Of a DNA stretch of 41,519 nt, positions 7,904 through 15,100 are shown in pieces (position 1 is the stretch's first letter; the number at the start of each line of letters is the position of its first letter). Source of the stretch: a virus; IMG/VR virus record IMGVR_UViG_3300035661_000137, positions 1-41,519 of that record. The stretch is one strand, 5' to 3'. Made by a program: the position numbers and the translations under genes. A model generated the notes under the pieces. The model did no database searches. It had not been told where the DNA came from and was given only the letters and a program-made list of their open reading frames with translations.

Positions 7904-9326
7904 TGTCTTTTCCCTCTTTGTGTTGAGCCGCTAGGCTCGCGTAAAACTCGATCATTCCAGTGGTGCCGCCAAGCAATTCAGCGAAGGCGCGGGATAGTGC
8001 ATCTACTTGGTCGTCATTGTTGCCGTTGGGGAACGTGCGCATTTCATTGACCAGCGCATCATTCCACTCGCCGCGCAACATCATCACGTTGCCAACGTTG
8101 ACCTGTGAGGCCAGCGGTTCGGCGCGTGTTACTTTGTCGCCTGTCTCGGGCGAAGTTGTAACCGAGTACCCGGCAAGTTTGCGGGTCAGGTAAAGCGCCT
8201 GCGTCTTGCCAGCCTGGCCTGGGTCTTGCGGGATGCTGATGCGCACTCCGGTGCCGTCACGGCTGGCCGTGTTCATCATCGCGGCATCACGCTCATCAGG
8301 GCCGCAACGCTTGCGCTCCATGTCACCGATGATGAATCTTCCATCCGGCAACTTTCCGAGCTTGCCACCGGCGGTGTAGTCGCCGTCAACCGTAGCGGCC
8401 AAGTCCCAGCCGCGCACCCATTCAATATGGACTGCCGGTAGTGCGTCTATTACCTGCATCTGGTCGGGCTTGATTACACCTCCGGCCAGCGGTGCCGGGC
8501 GCTGCATGTACTGGCCTGCGACCACATACGGCGCGGCCTGCTCCATGCGGCGCAGGACTTCGACGCTGTGCTTTTCCGGCCACAGCGCGGTGCCGTCCTC
8601 ATTGATCGCGGGAAGGCAGACGTGCTGCCATTCCTCTCCATTGCCGCCGTCGAGCAGCCAGCCGGACAAGTCACCTTCATGCAATCGCTGCATGATAAGG
8701 ATTATCGGTGTGTCCGGGCTGTTCTTGCGGCTTTCCAGCGTGTTCTGGAACCAATCGATCACGTTCTGCCGCATCACGTCGCTGCGGGCTTCGTCTGCCT
8801 TGTGGGGATCATCAAGGATGATGGCACCGCCAAAGCCGGGTCGATGCTTGCCAGCACCGAAGCCGGTAATGGTGCCGCCCGCGCCTGCCGAGTACATCAC
8901 ACCGCCTACGGTGGTCGTCCAGTGCGCCTTGGCCTCACTATCAAGTTGGCAGGCTGGGAAAATATCACGGTACGCCTCATGCTGGATTACCCCGCGCACT
9001 TGGGCGCTGTTGTTGGTTGCCAGCGTGGCGCTGTAACTGGCGTGTATAAATTCAGCGTCTGGAGTTTTCCCAAGCGCCCACGCGATGAAGTTCACCACGG
9101 CCAGTTCCGTCTTACTGTAGCGCGGCGGTACGTTTATTATGAGCCGCTTGCACTCGCCCCGGTACACGCGCATCAGGGATTCACAGATTATCTGGTGATG
9201 CCCGGCACGTTGCCAATTAAATCCGCGCCGTTGCAGAAACATCCAGCGGCTGAAGAAGTACAAGTCCTCCTGCGAAAGTATCGCCGCCGACTGCTTTTCA
9301 GCCGGTGTATATTCGCGCATGGTCAA
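7896..9326 (-). CDS. terL: terminase large subunit
   Basis: The product is 476 residues, the usual length. The N-terminal ATPase has a Walker A 'PPRYSKTE' (67-74, with the R-K variant seen in many TerL) and Walker B 'AIILDDP' (168-174). The C-terminal RNase H-like nuclease has 'WDLAAT' (first Asp at 308), 'DGDYTAG' (314-320) and the final acidic motif 'NDDQVDALSRAF' near 437-448. It packages DNA into the prohead at the portal vertex. Its start overlaps the terS stop (ATGA), so the two are coupled. This variant has been called 'phage uncharacterized protein C-terminal / terminase' in many proteobacterial phages. Confidence 0.96.
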   Translation of the reverse strand: MTMREYTPAEKQSAAILSQEDLYFFSRWMFLQRRGFNWQRAGHHQIICESLMRVYRGECKRLIINVPPRYSKTELAVVNFIAWALGKTPDAEFIHASYSATLATNNSAQVRGVIQHEAYRDIFPACQLDSEAKAHWTTTVGGVMYSAGAGGTITGFGAGKHRPGFGGAIILDDPHKADEARSDVMRQNVIDWFQNTLESRKNSPDTPIILIMQRLHEGDLSGWLLDGGNGEEWQHVCLPAINEDGTALWPEKHSVEVLRRMEQAAPYVVAGQYMQRPAPLAGGVIKPDQMQVIDALPAVHIEWVRGWDLAATVDGDYTAGGKLGKLPDGRFIIGDMERKRCGPDERDAAMMNTASRDGTGVRISIPQDPGQAGKTQALYLTRKLAGYSVTTSPETGDKVTRAEPLASQVNVGNVMMLRGEWNDALVNEMRTFPNGNNDDQVDALSRAFAELLGGTTGMIEFYASLAAQHKEGKDNG

Positions 9327-9814
9327 ACCTCAGTTATCAGCGCCCTCGCGGTCTCTCGGAATTCATCGTGTGTGATGGTCGGCTGCGCGTTGTTGTTGAT
9401 CTGTATAGCCGTTTCGGGCTGCCTGCCAACCACGACTTCCTTGGCCTTGCTGATTGTATCAGCACGCGCCCTGTAGTCGTTCTGATTATCACAAGGATGC
9501 GCCATGGCACCCTTGACGTTCTTTAGTGCCTGGACGTTCAGCCATTCCACGCGCATAACGCGTTCATCGACTATCTCGTTATGCACGGCAAGCGCCTGTT
9601 CCGTTAGCGTTCCCTTTGCCAGTCCAACCCGCACAGCGTCAACGATTAGCTGTTCCTTTTCAGTTCCTTTTGCCCATCCTTCCAAGCCCGAGCGTTTGCT
9701 TAACTGCGTCTTACTGATTCCGGTCTTGGCAACTATTGCGGACAGGGAAAGCCCCGCCTCGAAATACTCTTTCGCCTCCGCCCATTGTTCGGGTGTTGTC
9801 TTAATGTTCGCCAT
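9323..9814 (-). CDS. terS: terminase small subunit
   Basis: The product is 163 residues. The N-terminal ~60 contain a helix-turn-helix ('WAEAKEYFEAGLSLSAIVAK' then 'TGISKTQLSKRSGLEGWAKG') of the kind used by TerS to bind the packaging site. The central helical region should form the oligomeric ring. The C-terminal tail ('QPTITHDEFRETARALITEV') would contact TerL. Position directly upstream of terL with an ATGA overlap supports the call. A GAGGTG site precedes the ATG at 9814. Confidence 0.88.
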   Translation of the reverse strand: MANIKTTPEQWAEAKEYFEAGLSLSAIVAKTGISKTQLSKRSGLEGWAKGTEKEQLIVDAVRVGLAKGTLTEQALAVHNEIVDERVMRVEWLNVQALKNVKGAMAHPCDNQNDYRARADTISKAKEVVVGRQPETAIQINNNAQPTITHDEFRETARALITEV

Positions 9815-9850
9815 CTAGCACCTCGCCAACGCAGGCCAAGGAACGCGGCA

Positions 9851-10501
9851 TCAATTTATTGCTCCCGCCCGCGTCTGCCCATTGCCCGGAAGCAAGAGCA
9901 GGTCTGGGCGGTAGGCTGGGGGGCGGTCGATAGACGGCTCCCATGTCGCCAGCGCCTCGTCCTGCGGCACGCCATGCAGGTACCCGCGCGACAAAAAACC
10001 GGCGACGGCTTCCGCCAGCAGGGTTACTCCTAACGGGGCGAGGTCGCGCCGCCATAATTCCTCGGCGGTGTCCCCCGGCGCGATAAATACGTGGCGCTGC
10101 GCCAGCACGTCGCCGCCGTCCATGCGGTTGCTCAGGCGGTAAACGCTCCCGCCGGTCACTTTTTCGCCCATCCTGATAGCCCAGCGCACGGCGTCTTTTC
10201 CACGGTGCAGGGGGAGCAGGCTGGGGTGGTATCCGATGCCGCCCCAACGCGCGCGGAGGCGGGTGCGCTCGCCGATAAAGTCGTGGGAATGCGCGGCGAC
10301 GATAAGGTCAATGCCGTCTGGCACGGTTTCAGCCCGGAGCGCGCCAGGCGGTATTATTTTTATGCCGCGCTCGACCGCCGCGTTAAATAGCCTATCACCG
10401 AGCGGCGCGGTAACGGCGGCCACGTCAACGCCTGGAATTAACGAAATTGCGCGGAGTACCTCGGCACCAAACCATTTCTGCCCCGCGATTACTAACCTCA
10501 T
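9851..10501 (-). CDS. formyltransferase-fold protein
   Basis: The product is 216 residues with the formyltransferase N-terminal fold used by Fmt, PurN and 10-formyl-THF hydrolase domains. It opens with 'MRLVIAGQKWFGAEVLRA'. The signature is 'GYHPSLLPLHRGKDAVRWAI' with His92, and the catalytic Asp is D128 in 'MDGGD'; the 36-residue His-Asp spacing equals that in PurN and FDH. The Asn two residues before the His in Fmt/PurN is Gly here; the 'YHPSLLP.HRG' form recalls the 10-formyl-THF dehydrogenase hydrolase domain. There is no tRNA-binding C-terminal domain, so it is not Fmt. It likely moves or removes a one-carbon formyl group, substrate unknown. It is ATGA-coupled to the ABC-GNAT gene, suggesting a joint pathway such as nucleobase modification. 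Confidence 0.8.
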   Translation of the reverse strand: MRLVIAGQKWFGAEVLRAISLIPGVDVAAVTAPLGDRLFNAAVERGIKIIPPGALRAETVPDGIDLIVAAHSHDFIGERTRLRARWGGIGYHPSLLPLHRGKDAVRWAIRMGEKVTGGSVYRLSNRMDGGDVLAQRHVFIAPGDTAEELWRRDLAPLGVTLLAEAVAGFLSRGYLHGVPQDEALATWEPSIDRPPAYRPDLLLLPGNGQTRAGAIN

Positions 10502-11631
10502 GCCGCCCCGCGCGCCATTTTGAAGCCTTGTACAGCGCGTTGGTGTCCGCCGTAACCAGATGCTACTGGGCTATGCTTCGATTCCGGCGCTTTGCTCTTG
10601 TGTATACTCGCCCTGCATTTTCCCTTATGCCCCCCGCCCATCATTTGCGAAACCTGCCGCCATTTTTTATCCCGGCGCAAGGCCGCGCACAGGCCGGGGT
10701 GGGAGGTGTGGAAATAAACCGCTTTTGTACGCCCATGGTGGGCGTTCGCCTCGGTAAATTGCAGGCGGCAGACTTCGTTTAAAAATCTCAAACCGACCCC
10801 GGCACCCTGCCATTCTGGCATCACGACCATGCGACACACGCGCATTCCGCCGATTTCCAGCCTGGGCGCGGAAGCGATATGGCATACCGCCTCGCCGTCG
10901 ACGAAGCCAACAAAATACTTTGCGGACACCATGCGCGGAAGTTTCAAATAGTGATGCGGCTCAAACATTGGCCAGTAACTGCCGTTCGTCTGGAAAATCT
11001 CGAGGTCAAACTTTGGCCGTCGCCAAAGCGACCCCCGTAGCAGTTCGCCGGTCTGGGTGTTGAATACCCAGTCCGGCTCTACCCAGTCGAGTATGTCGTA
11101 ATGGCAAGACAGCAAGACGGCCTGCCCGCCACCGCGCTTCCACGCCTTGCTGAAGGCGGACGCGCCGATTTTTGCCACTTGCCGATCCACAACACTGGTA
11201 AATTCATCGACGATAACGCGCGGCCTGCCGTCGGCGATGACCCGCGCCATCCCGGCGCGGAAACGCTCGCCGTTGGAGAGCGCCTTATACGGTCTCAACC
11301 AGGCGGGGACGGAGCCGAGGCCGACGGCGGATAAAGCGCCGGTTACGGCATCAAAATCGCCGCCCGGTGCGATAGCGTCGATAATCGGCGCATTTTCAGG
11401 CCAGCCCCCGTCCCCGTCATAAATCCCGACATCCGGCCACATCTCCCTGCCTATACTGGTTTTCCCGCTCCCAGACGGGCCGACGATTACGCCGATTTTC
11501 CATTCGTCGTCGTCGGGCAAATCAGCGTCGAGGGAAAAATCCGCGCCGCTATCGCAGTTAAACAGGCTTTTTACCCGAGCCGCGCGGTAGGTATTAAAAT
11601 CGTGACAGCTATTTCTTACCCGAATTTTCAT
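10498..11631 (-). CDS. ABC-type ATPase fused to GNAT acetyltransferase
   Basis: The product is 377 residues. The ABC ATPase half (about 45-200) has Walker A 'GPSGSGKT' (51-58), signature 'LSNGE' (118-122), Walker B 'VIVDE' (139-143) and an H-loop 'LLSCHYD' (His177). The GNAT half (about 205-345) has the acetyl-CoA loop 'VVMPEWQGAGVGLRF' (269-283). The Lys/His/Ser-rich C-terminus looks disordered and basic. This matches the COG2401-type fusion, found in archaea and phages, whose function is not established. No membrane segment is present, so it is not a transporter; a DNA-linked role is more likely. It lies between the ParB-like and formyltransferase genes, in one operon. Confidence 0.88.
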   Translation of the reverse strand: MKIRVRNSCHDFNTYRAARVKSLFNCDSGADFSLDADLPDDDEWKIGVIVGPSGSGKTSIGREMWPDVGIYDGDGGWPENAPIIDAIAPGGDFDAVTGALSAVGLGSVPAWLRPYKALSNGERFRAGMARVIADGRPRVIVDEFTSVVDRQVAKIGASAFSKAWKRGGGQAVLLSCHYDILDWVEPDWVFNTQTGELLRGSLWRRPKFDLEIFQTNGSYWPMFEPHHYLKLPRMVSAKYFVGFVDGEAVCHIASAPRLEIGGMRVCRMVVMPEWQGAGVGLRFLNEVCRLQFTEANAHHGRTKAVYFHTSHPGLCAALRRDKKWRQVSQMMGGGHKGKCRASIHKSKAPESKHSPVASGYGGHQRAVQGFKMARGAA

Positions 11632-11632
11632 G

Positions 11633-12196
11633 CTAATTCACCAGAATTTTACAAACCAGCCCCATGCCTGTCAGCTTGTCGAATAGCTGCTCTTGCTCCG
11701 CGCTGTTTTTGCAATCAATCAACACGGCGTACTTTTCCTGGTAATTGAAATCCCCGGCGGGTGCCGCGCCGGACGCGTCCTCCACGCCGCCCGCCCCCAA
11801 TAGGCCGTCGATCAACGACGCGTCAAACCCGGTCAGGTCAAGGTCGAAACCTTCCGTGTCCAGTTCGGCCAGCTCAAGCGCCAGCATTCCGTCGTCCCAC
11901 CCGGCATTCAGCGCAAGTTTGTTATCAGCGATGATATAAGCGCGTTTTTGCGTCTCACTCAGGTGCGCCAGTTCGATCACCGGCACATCATCCATGCCCA
12001 GCTTACGCGCAGCCATCAATCGGCCATGCCCGGCGATGATGCCGTTATCGCCGTCAACCAACACCGGGTTGGTGAAGCCGAACTCGCGGATACTGGCGGC
12101 GATCTGGGCAATCTGTTGGTCGCTGTGGGTTCGGCTGTTACGCGCGTATGGGATCAGCGAGTCAACCGGGCGGCGTTCTATTTGCAGTTGTGTCAT
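11633..12196 (-). CDS. ParB/Srx-fold protein
   Basis: The product is 187 residues from the ATG at 12196; the longer frame begins with TTG three codons earlier. The ParB N-terminal domain shows 'VDSLIPYARNSRTHSDQQI', 'GFTNPVLVDGDNGIIAGHGR' (the GHGR box) and 'DDVPVIELAHLSETQKRAYI'. This version is normally the N-terminal half of phage ParB-methylase proteins, but here no methylase domain follows. Instead there is an acidic linker and a small C-terminal domain ending 'GMGLVCKILVN'. ParB folds bind nucleotides (CTP in true ParB) or act as nucleases. It heads the operon with the ABC-GNAT and formyltransferase genes, which suggests a target-selection or regulatory role in DNA modification. That role is inference. 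Confidence 0.85.
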   Translation of the reverse strand: MTQLQIERRPVDSLIPYARNSRTHSDQQIAQIAASIREFGFTNPVLVDGDNGIIAGHGRLMAARKLGMDDVPVIELAHLSETQKRAYIIADNKLALNAGWDDGMLALELAELDTEGFDLDLTGFDASLIDGLLGAGGVEDASGAAPAGDFNYQEKYAVLIDCKNSAEQEQLFDKLTGMGLVCKILVN

Positions 12197-12203
12197 TTGT
12201 CCC

Positions 12204-12316
12204 AAGTTTTATTTATATCAATATAAGTTTTACTTTGTTGCGTAACTTCCGCACATGATTTACATTACGGTCATCGGGTAGCAATTAAGCCGCTCGAAAA
12301 CATAAGGAGCATCAAA
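12204..12316. promoter_or_regulatory. divergent regulatory region with palindrome and direct repeat
   Basis: This AT-rich spacer lies between the leftward ParB-like gene and the rightward small-gene block. It holds a perfect 14-bp palindrome TTATATCAATATAA at 12213-12226. A direct repeat AAGTTTTA sits at 12204-12211 and 12225-12232, 21 bp apart, which is two helical turns. On the minus strand TATATT and TATAAA boxes lie in the palindrome, but I see no good -35. The layout suits an operator for a dimeric regulator of the ParB operon. The rightward promoter is unclear (TTGTTG at 12235). Confidence 0.45.
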
Positions 12317-12499
12317 ATGACCACCAAACAAACAGCCGTCAACGCCTACATCGCCAAAACCGCCGCCATACAGGCACAGATTGCAAAACTGCAGCAACTG
12401 GCAGATGACCACTTTAACCATGATGCGGACGATATCAGCTGGGGACACGTCGGCGATCTTGGCCGGATAGAAGCCGCGCTAGACGAAATCATTAACTAA
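12317..12499 (+). CDS. small helical protein, unknown
   Basis: The product is 60 residues with an excellent AAGGAG site 8 bp before the ATG. It is strongly helical ('AYIAKTAAIQAQIAKLQQLA') with an acidic C-terminal half ('HDADDISWGHVGDLGRIEAA'). It is the first of four short rightward genes with similar ribosome-binding sites. Comparable ~60-residue proteins occur in accessory early regions of many proteobacterial phages. I assign no function. Confidence 0.75.
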   Translation: MTTKQTAVNAYIAKTAAIQAQIAKLQQLADDHFNHDADDISWGHVGDLGRIEAALDEIIN

Positions 12500-12509
12500 G
12501 GAGCAAACC

Positions 12510-12707
12510 ATGACCATCTACACAGTAGCCAACCCGCAAGCCCTCGAAGCCGTCCGTCTAGCTCACGAACTCCGGGGCGCGCACCCTGACGAAGTGACCA
12601 AAGCTATCAACGCCAGCAAATGCCCGCGTAGCTTGTTTGTGCTGGCCTCAGTCCTAGCCGCAGCCACCGCGCCAGGCTCAATCAATGACCTATCAACAGT
12701 TAACTAA
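12510..12707 (+). CDS. small protein, unknown
   Basis: The product is 65 residues with an AAGGAG site. It starts 10 bp after the previous stop. The sequence is helical and Ala-rich ('PQALEAVRLAHELRGAHPDE', then 'SLFVLASVLAAATAPG'). I see no motif that identifies it. It belongs to the same rightward small-gene block. Confidence 0.7.
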   Translation: MTIYTVANPQALEAVRLAHELRGAHPDEVTKAINASKCPRSLFVLASVLAAATAPGSINDLSTVN

Positions 12708-12717
12708 GGAGTTTCAA

Positions 12718-13101
12718 ATGTCAGCATATATGGTTTCAGACCTACACTTAAACGCTATCGTCACCTATGCATCCAACAATTCTGTGTCGGTGTTCATCGG
12801 TAATAAATGGTTTGATGTTAGATGCAACGAGCAGCGCATTATAGCCATACTGGAAACAGCCAATAAAGAATCGCTGCATGTCAGATACGGCGATGACGAC
12901 GTAACCACGGGCATTAAATATAAAATTACCGACAAATACCAGTCGCCCATGCAGATCATTAAACTTTGCGACTGCTTCAATTACCAAGCCTGCGAGGTTA
13001 ACGACTATGAGCACACGCCAGCCGCCGCAATCATCAAGGCAATCATCCACAACGCCATCAACAACCTGCCTGGTTATGGTGATTTAGAGTGGTCAGTATA
13101 A
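12718..13101 (+). CDS. conserved phage protein with MSAY..SD.. N-terminus, unknown
   Basis: The product is 127 residues from the ATG at 12718, which has a perfect AAGGAG site; the frame is open further upstream but overlaps the preceding gene. The opening 'MSAYMVSDLHLNAIVTYAS' is shared by a family of phage and plasmid proteins of unknown role. The rest has alternating strands and helices with three Cys (including 'LCDCFNYQAC') that could bind metal. It is the third gene of the block and overlaps the next start in a TAATG arrangement. Confidence 0.75.
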   Translation: MSAYMVSDLHLNAIVTYASNNSVSVFIGNKWFDVRCNEQRIIAILETANKESLHVRYGDDDVTTGIKYKITDKYQSPMQIIKLCDCFNYQACEVNDYEHTPAAAIIKAIIHNAINNLPGYGDLEWSV

Positions 13102-13295
13102 TGAGCCGCCCACGCTCCCCGAAACTCGCCATGGCACTCGCCGCCCTAGCATCCGGCGAGGTCGCCAACGCGTCCAAAGCCGCCAAGCTGTACGGCGTTC
13201 AACGATCCAGCATTAGCCGGGCGCTTAGGTGTACTGTCTGCCCTCACTGTGACGGGTCTGGTCTAGCGTCAAACATAAAAAAACCGGCAGATTAG
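13101..13295 (+). CDS. small HTH / half zinc-finger protein
   Basis: The product is 64 residues from the ATG at 13101, coupled to the previous stop. 'SPKLAMALAALASGEVANAS' plus 'KAAKLYGVQRSSISRALRC' forms a clear helix-turn-helix of the kind used in phage regulators. A 'CPHCDGSG' knuckle follows, the half zinc motif seen in DnaJ-like central regions. It may be a small DNA-binding regulator for this block. Its C-terminal codons overlap the leftward terminator at 13276-13302. Confidence 0.75.
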   Translation: MSRPRSPKLAMALAALASGEVANASKAAKLYGVQRSSISRALRCTVCPHCDGSGLASNIKKPAD

Positions 13296-13302
13296 GCCAG
13301 TT
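13276..13302 (-). terminator. leftward intrinsic terminator (tR'-like)
   Basis: On the minus strand a 7-bp stem (13296-13302 with 13282-13288, one G-U pair) and a 7-nt loop are followed by a run of T (complement of the A run 13276-13283). It lies about 120 bp downstream of a TTGACA box and after the Q-like gene. It could end the early leftward operon or act as the terminator that the Q-like protein overrides to switch on the late genes. Confidence 0.6.
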
Positions 13303-13313
13303 GTGTTTTCTCA

Positions 13314-13353
13314 GGGCGAACGGGGCTTAAACAATTTGAGTTCCGCCCTTTTT
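13314..13353 (+). terminator. rightward intrinsic terminator after small-gene block
   Basis: GGGCGAAC at 13314-13321 pairs with GTTCCGCCC at 13340-13348 with one bulged base. The loop is 18 nt and five T follow. It lies 19 bp after the last rightward gene of the block and should end that transcript. Confidence 0.7.
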
Positions 13354-13401
13354 ATCTATGTGTCATCCGGGATTTACCGGACAACGTTATGTGGCGAATA
13401 A

Positions 13402-13430
13402 CCAATTGTGGCACAATTTCCGTTTGTCAA
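13402..13430 (-). promoter_or_regulatory. possible leftward late promoter (pR'-like)
   Basis: A consensus TTGACA reads on the minus strand at 13430-13425, just downstream of the Q-like gene. At 17 bp spacing the -10 position (13407-13402) reads AATTGG, which is poor, so a standard sigma-70 promoter is not certain. Its position between the Q-like gene and the terminator at 13276-13302 mirrors lambda pR'/tR'. Confidence 0.35.
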
Positions 13431-13445
13431 CAACTATTTTATGTA

Positions 13446-13943
13446 TTATCGCCCAATTTTTTCAACCATTGCCAGGCGCAATGCGTAAATAGACGAGTCT
13501 GCGCGCTCGATTACGTCCTGAATAACTTCTTTCGTCGCGGCGCTGCCTGTCCTGATCCGATTTTTCCCAAGCCCGTGACAGGCCGGGCAGGTACGGTCTG
13601 ATAACGACGGCGCTCCCGCAAATTTCTGGTACTGCTGACCGTGGCAGGTCTGACAAACATCGCCTACCCACGCCATCAGCGCCTGCACGCCCAGACGGCT
13701 ATAGCCCTGTGGATCGACCTTGCGCGCAACCATAGACCGGTATGCCCAGCGAATAAATATGTATTTGCACACCTCAATCTCCGCCGGATCATTAAGGTAT
13801 TTTATCCTGTACAAAGAAAGATACGCAGGATTCGTTGCGGTTGCCATACCGACAGCACCGAGTATATCTACGTCGCACGGCCTTTCGTGATGCTGTAAAT
13901 CTCTCGATGTTTCGGCGCGGCATATCATTTCAAGTGTGCTCAA
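13446..13943 (-). CDS. Q-like late antiterminator / zinc protein
   Basis: The product is 165 residues if it starts at TTG 13943, whose TTGA overlaps the previous stop; an in-frame ATG lies at 13928. Two CxxCxG knuckles, 'CQTCHG' (97-102) and 'CPACHG' (119-124), form a DnaJ-type zinc site, followed by a helical 'SAATKEVIQDVIERADSSIY' region. Antitermination proteins of the phage 82 Q type also carry a zinc site in a protein of this kind. It is the last gene of the leftward early operon, next to a TTGACA box and terminator, where Q normally lies. The family assignment rests on the zinc motif and position, so it is moderate. Confidence 0.6.
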   Translation of the reverse strand: MSTLEMICRAETSRDLQHHERPCDVDILGAVGMATATNPAYLSLYRIKYLNDPAEIEVCKYIFIRWAYRSMVARKVDPQGYSRLGVQALMAWVGDVCQTCHGQQYQKFAGAPSLSDRTCPACHGLGKNRIRTGSAATKEVIQDVIERADSSIYALRLAMVEKIGR

Positions 13944-14152
13944 CTTCCCCCCCCTTGGCGCAATGTCATATTCGTAATCCAGCGCCTTATCATGGACAAG
14001 ACAAAGCTAATCACGATCGCAATCAGCGCACTGGCGGGAGCGGTCGCAAAGTCACTTGTTGCCTGGATAGCGTCAATCGACAAAACAACCAGAACGGTCA
14101 GGGCGATAACCGCCAAGATAAAAATCGCTTCCTCAAAGATTTTCTTAAGCAC
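13940..14152 (-). CDS. small two-helix membrane protein
   Basis: The product is about 70 residues if it starts at GTG 14152, overlapping the NinB stop; the longer frame runs back through ninB and is unlikely. It has two hydrophobic segments, 'AIFILAVIALTVLVVLSI' and 'SALIAIVISFVLSMI', with a short loop and a basic tail. Both size and topology would suit a holin or a superinfection-exclusion protein, but it is far from the endolysin and in the early operon. No good ribosome-binding site is visible, so translational coupling would be needed. Confidence 0.45.
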   Translation of the reverse strand: MLKKIFEEAIFILAVIALTVLVVLSIDAIQATSDFATAPASALIAIVISFVLSMIRRWITNMTLRQGGGS

Positions 14153-14531
14153 CTTGTTGATACCCGTCAGGCTCGTCAACCAACCATCTAGCCTTACAAA
14201 CCGCAGCACACCAGCGCACAGGCGGCGATTTAAGCCCCTGGCTGCTGGGGTCGTCGCCAATAAGAAACGCCTGCGTTATCGCGTCCATGCACTGCTCTTT
14301 ACTAAGATCAAGGCTTGAGCCTCCAAGCATTATCAGCCCAGCGTTGCCTTCTCCTTTATCGATACCCGGCATCAAACGCCATCCGAGCATCGTTCCAGCA
14401 AGCATGTGTCGCCAGTCGTCCTTGCTAAGCCTGAACCCGTGCCAGCTTATCTGTTTAGCCAGGTCGCCACAAGCAGCGTTCAGGATTTTTCGCTGCTGTG
14501 TGGTAAGGGTCTCCTTCCATGGCTCAGTCAT
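14145..14531 (-). CDS. ninB: NinB-like recombination protein
   Basis: The product is 128 residues from the ATG at 14531, which overlaps the upstream stop (ATGA). The pattern 'FRLSKDDWRHMLAGTMLGWR' followed by a Gly-rich 'IDKGEGNAGLIMLGG' and a C-terminal helix matches NinB (lambda Orf), a recombination mediator that helps load annealase or RecA onto SSB-coated DNA. The usual NinB length is about 140. It complements the Bet and YqaJ proteins of the rightward arm. A longer frame starting at 14606 would overlap the upstream gene by 79 bp and is not favoured. Confidence 0.75.
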   Translation of the reverse strand: MTEPWKETLTTQQRKILNAACGDLAKQISWHGFRLSKDDWRHMLAGTMLGWRLMPGIDKGEGNAGLIMLGGSSLDLSKEQCMDAITQAFLIGDDPSSQGLKSPPVRWCAAVCKARWLVDEPDGYQQGA

Positions 14532-15100
14532 AATCTGCACGCGCCTTGACCGCGCTGGCCGGGGATTGTCTTCTCTCGCATACTCCCACGGTGAACGGTG
14601 AGCCATGGTCGTTGTGGGTCGATTTTAGTGATTTCGCCATCCGGTATAACGCGACCGCCATCCTTGGAGTAGACTAATCCCGTAGTTTTTTCGCTTGGCT
14701 TCGTGTTGCTCTTTTTCGGCATCGCCAACCGCCTTCGGGTGGCTGATTTTGGTTTTATCTTGGCATAAACCAGCCCTGTTTTATCACTCGGCTTATTGCT
14801 GGTCTTTTTCGGCATCGCCAACCGATCCCTGGTGGCTGATTCGGGTTTTATCTCGGCGGTCAGCGTGCGGCAAATGTGCCTCCTTCCTCCCAAACTGGGA
14901 ACTTCGTTGGTGACAATTTCCTCGGCTATCCTCAGTCTATAAACGGACTTTCTGACGGTTTCGATGTTGCGGTCTGGGAATGCATCGATTATGGCCCTAA
15001 TGGTGCATCCTTCGTTGGCCTTGATGTAGGCGTGTATATCAAGCCGAAGCTGGTACGCTATAGCGATGCGGTCTGGAGTTTTCGTTACATATTTTGTCAT
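14528..15100 (-). CDS. winged-helix protein with duplicated basic C-terminal repeat
   Basis: The product is 190 residues with an AAGGGA site. Residues ~10-75 form a winged HTH ('GCTIRAIIDAFPDRNIETVR' then 'KSVYRLRIAEEIVTNE'). Residues 83-113 and 114-145 are two copies of a ~31-residue basic repeat of the form '.IKP.SATR.RLAMPKK...KPS.KT.GLVY.'. The repeats are probably disordered DNA-contacting tails. A replication or transcription role is plausible from its position between the methyltransferase and ninB, but I do not recognise a named family. Confidence 0.7.
   Translation of the reverse strand: MTKYVTKTPDRIAIAYQLRLDIHAYIKANEGCTIRAIIDAFPDRNIETVRKSVYRLRIAEEIVTNEVPSLGGRRHICRTLTAEIKPESATRDRLAMPKKTSNKPSDKTGLVYAKIKPKSATRRRLAMPKKSNTKPSEKTTGLVYSKDGGRVIPDGEITKIDPQRPWLTVHRGSMREKTIPGQRGQGACRL
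14666..14854 (-). repeat. imperfect tandem duplication (~94 bp) in winged-helix gene
   Basis: Two adjacent copies (14854-14762 and 14761-14666) encode the basic repeats described for the winged-helix gene. They differ by a single extra codon and several substitutions, so the duplication is old enough to have diverged while staying in frame. Confidence 0.8.

Noticed and set aside
9851-10501. methionyl-tRNA formyltransferase
   Set aside because: The tRNA-binding C-terminal domain is missing and the catalytic Asn position is Gly, so the protein is only a relative of Fmt.
13326-13392. second attC-like site (CTTAAACAATTTGAG ... GTTATGT)
   Set aside because: Outer arms do not pair well and no inner stem with matching arms forms; the region is better explained by the rightward terminator.
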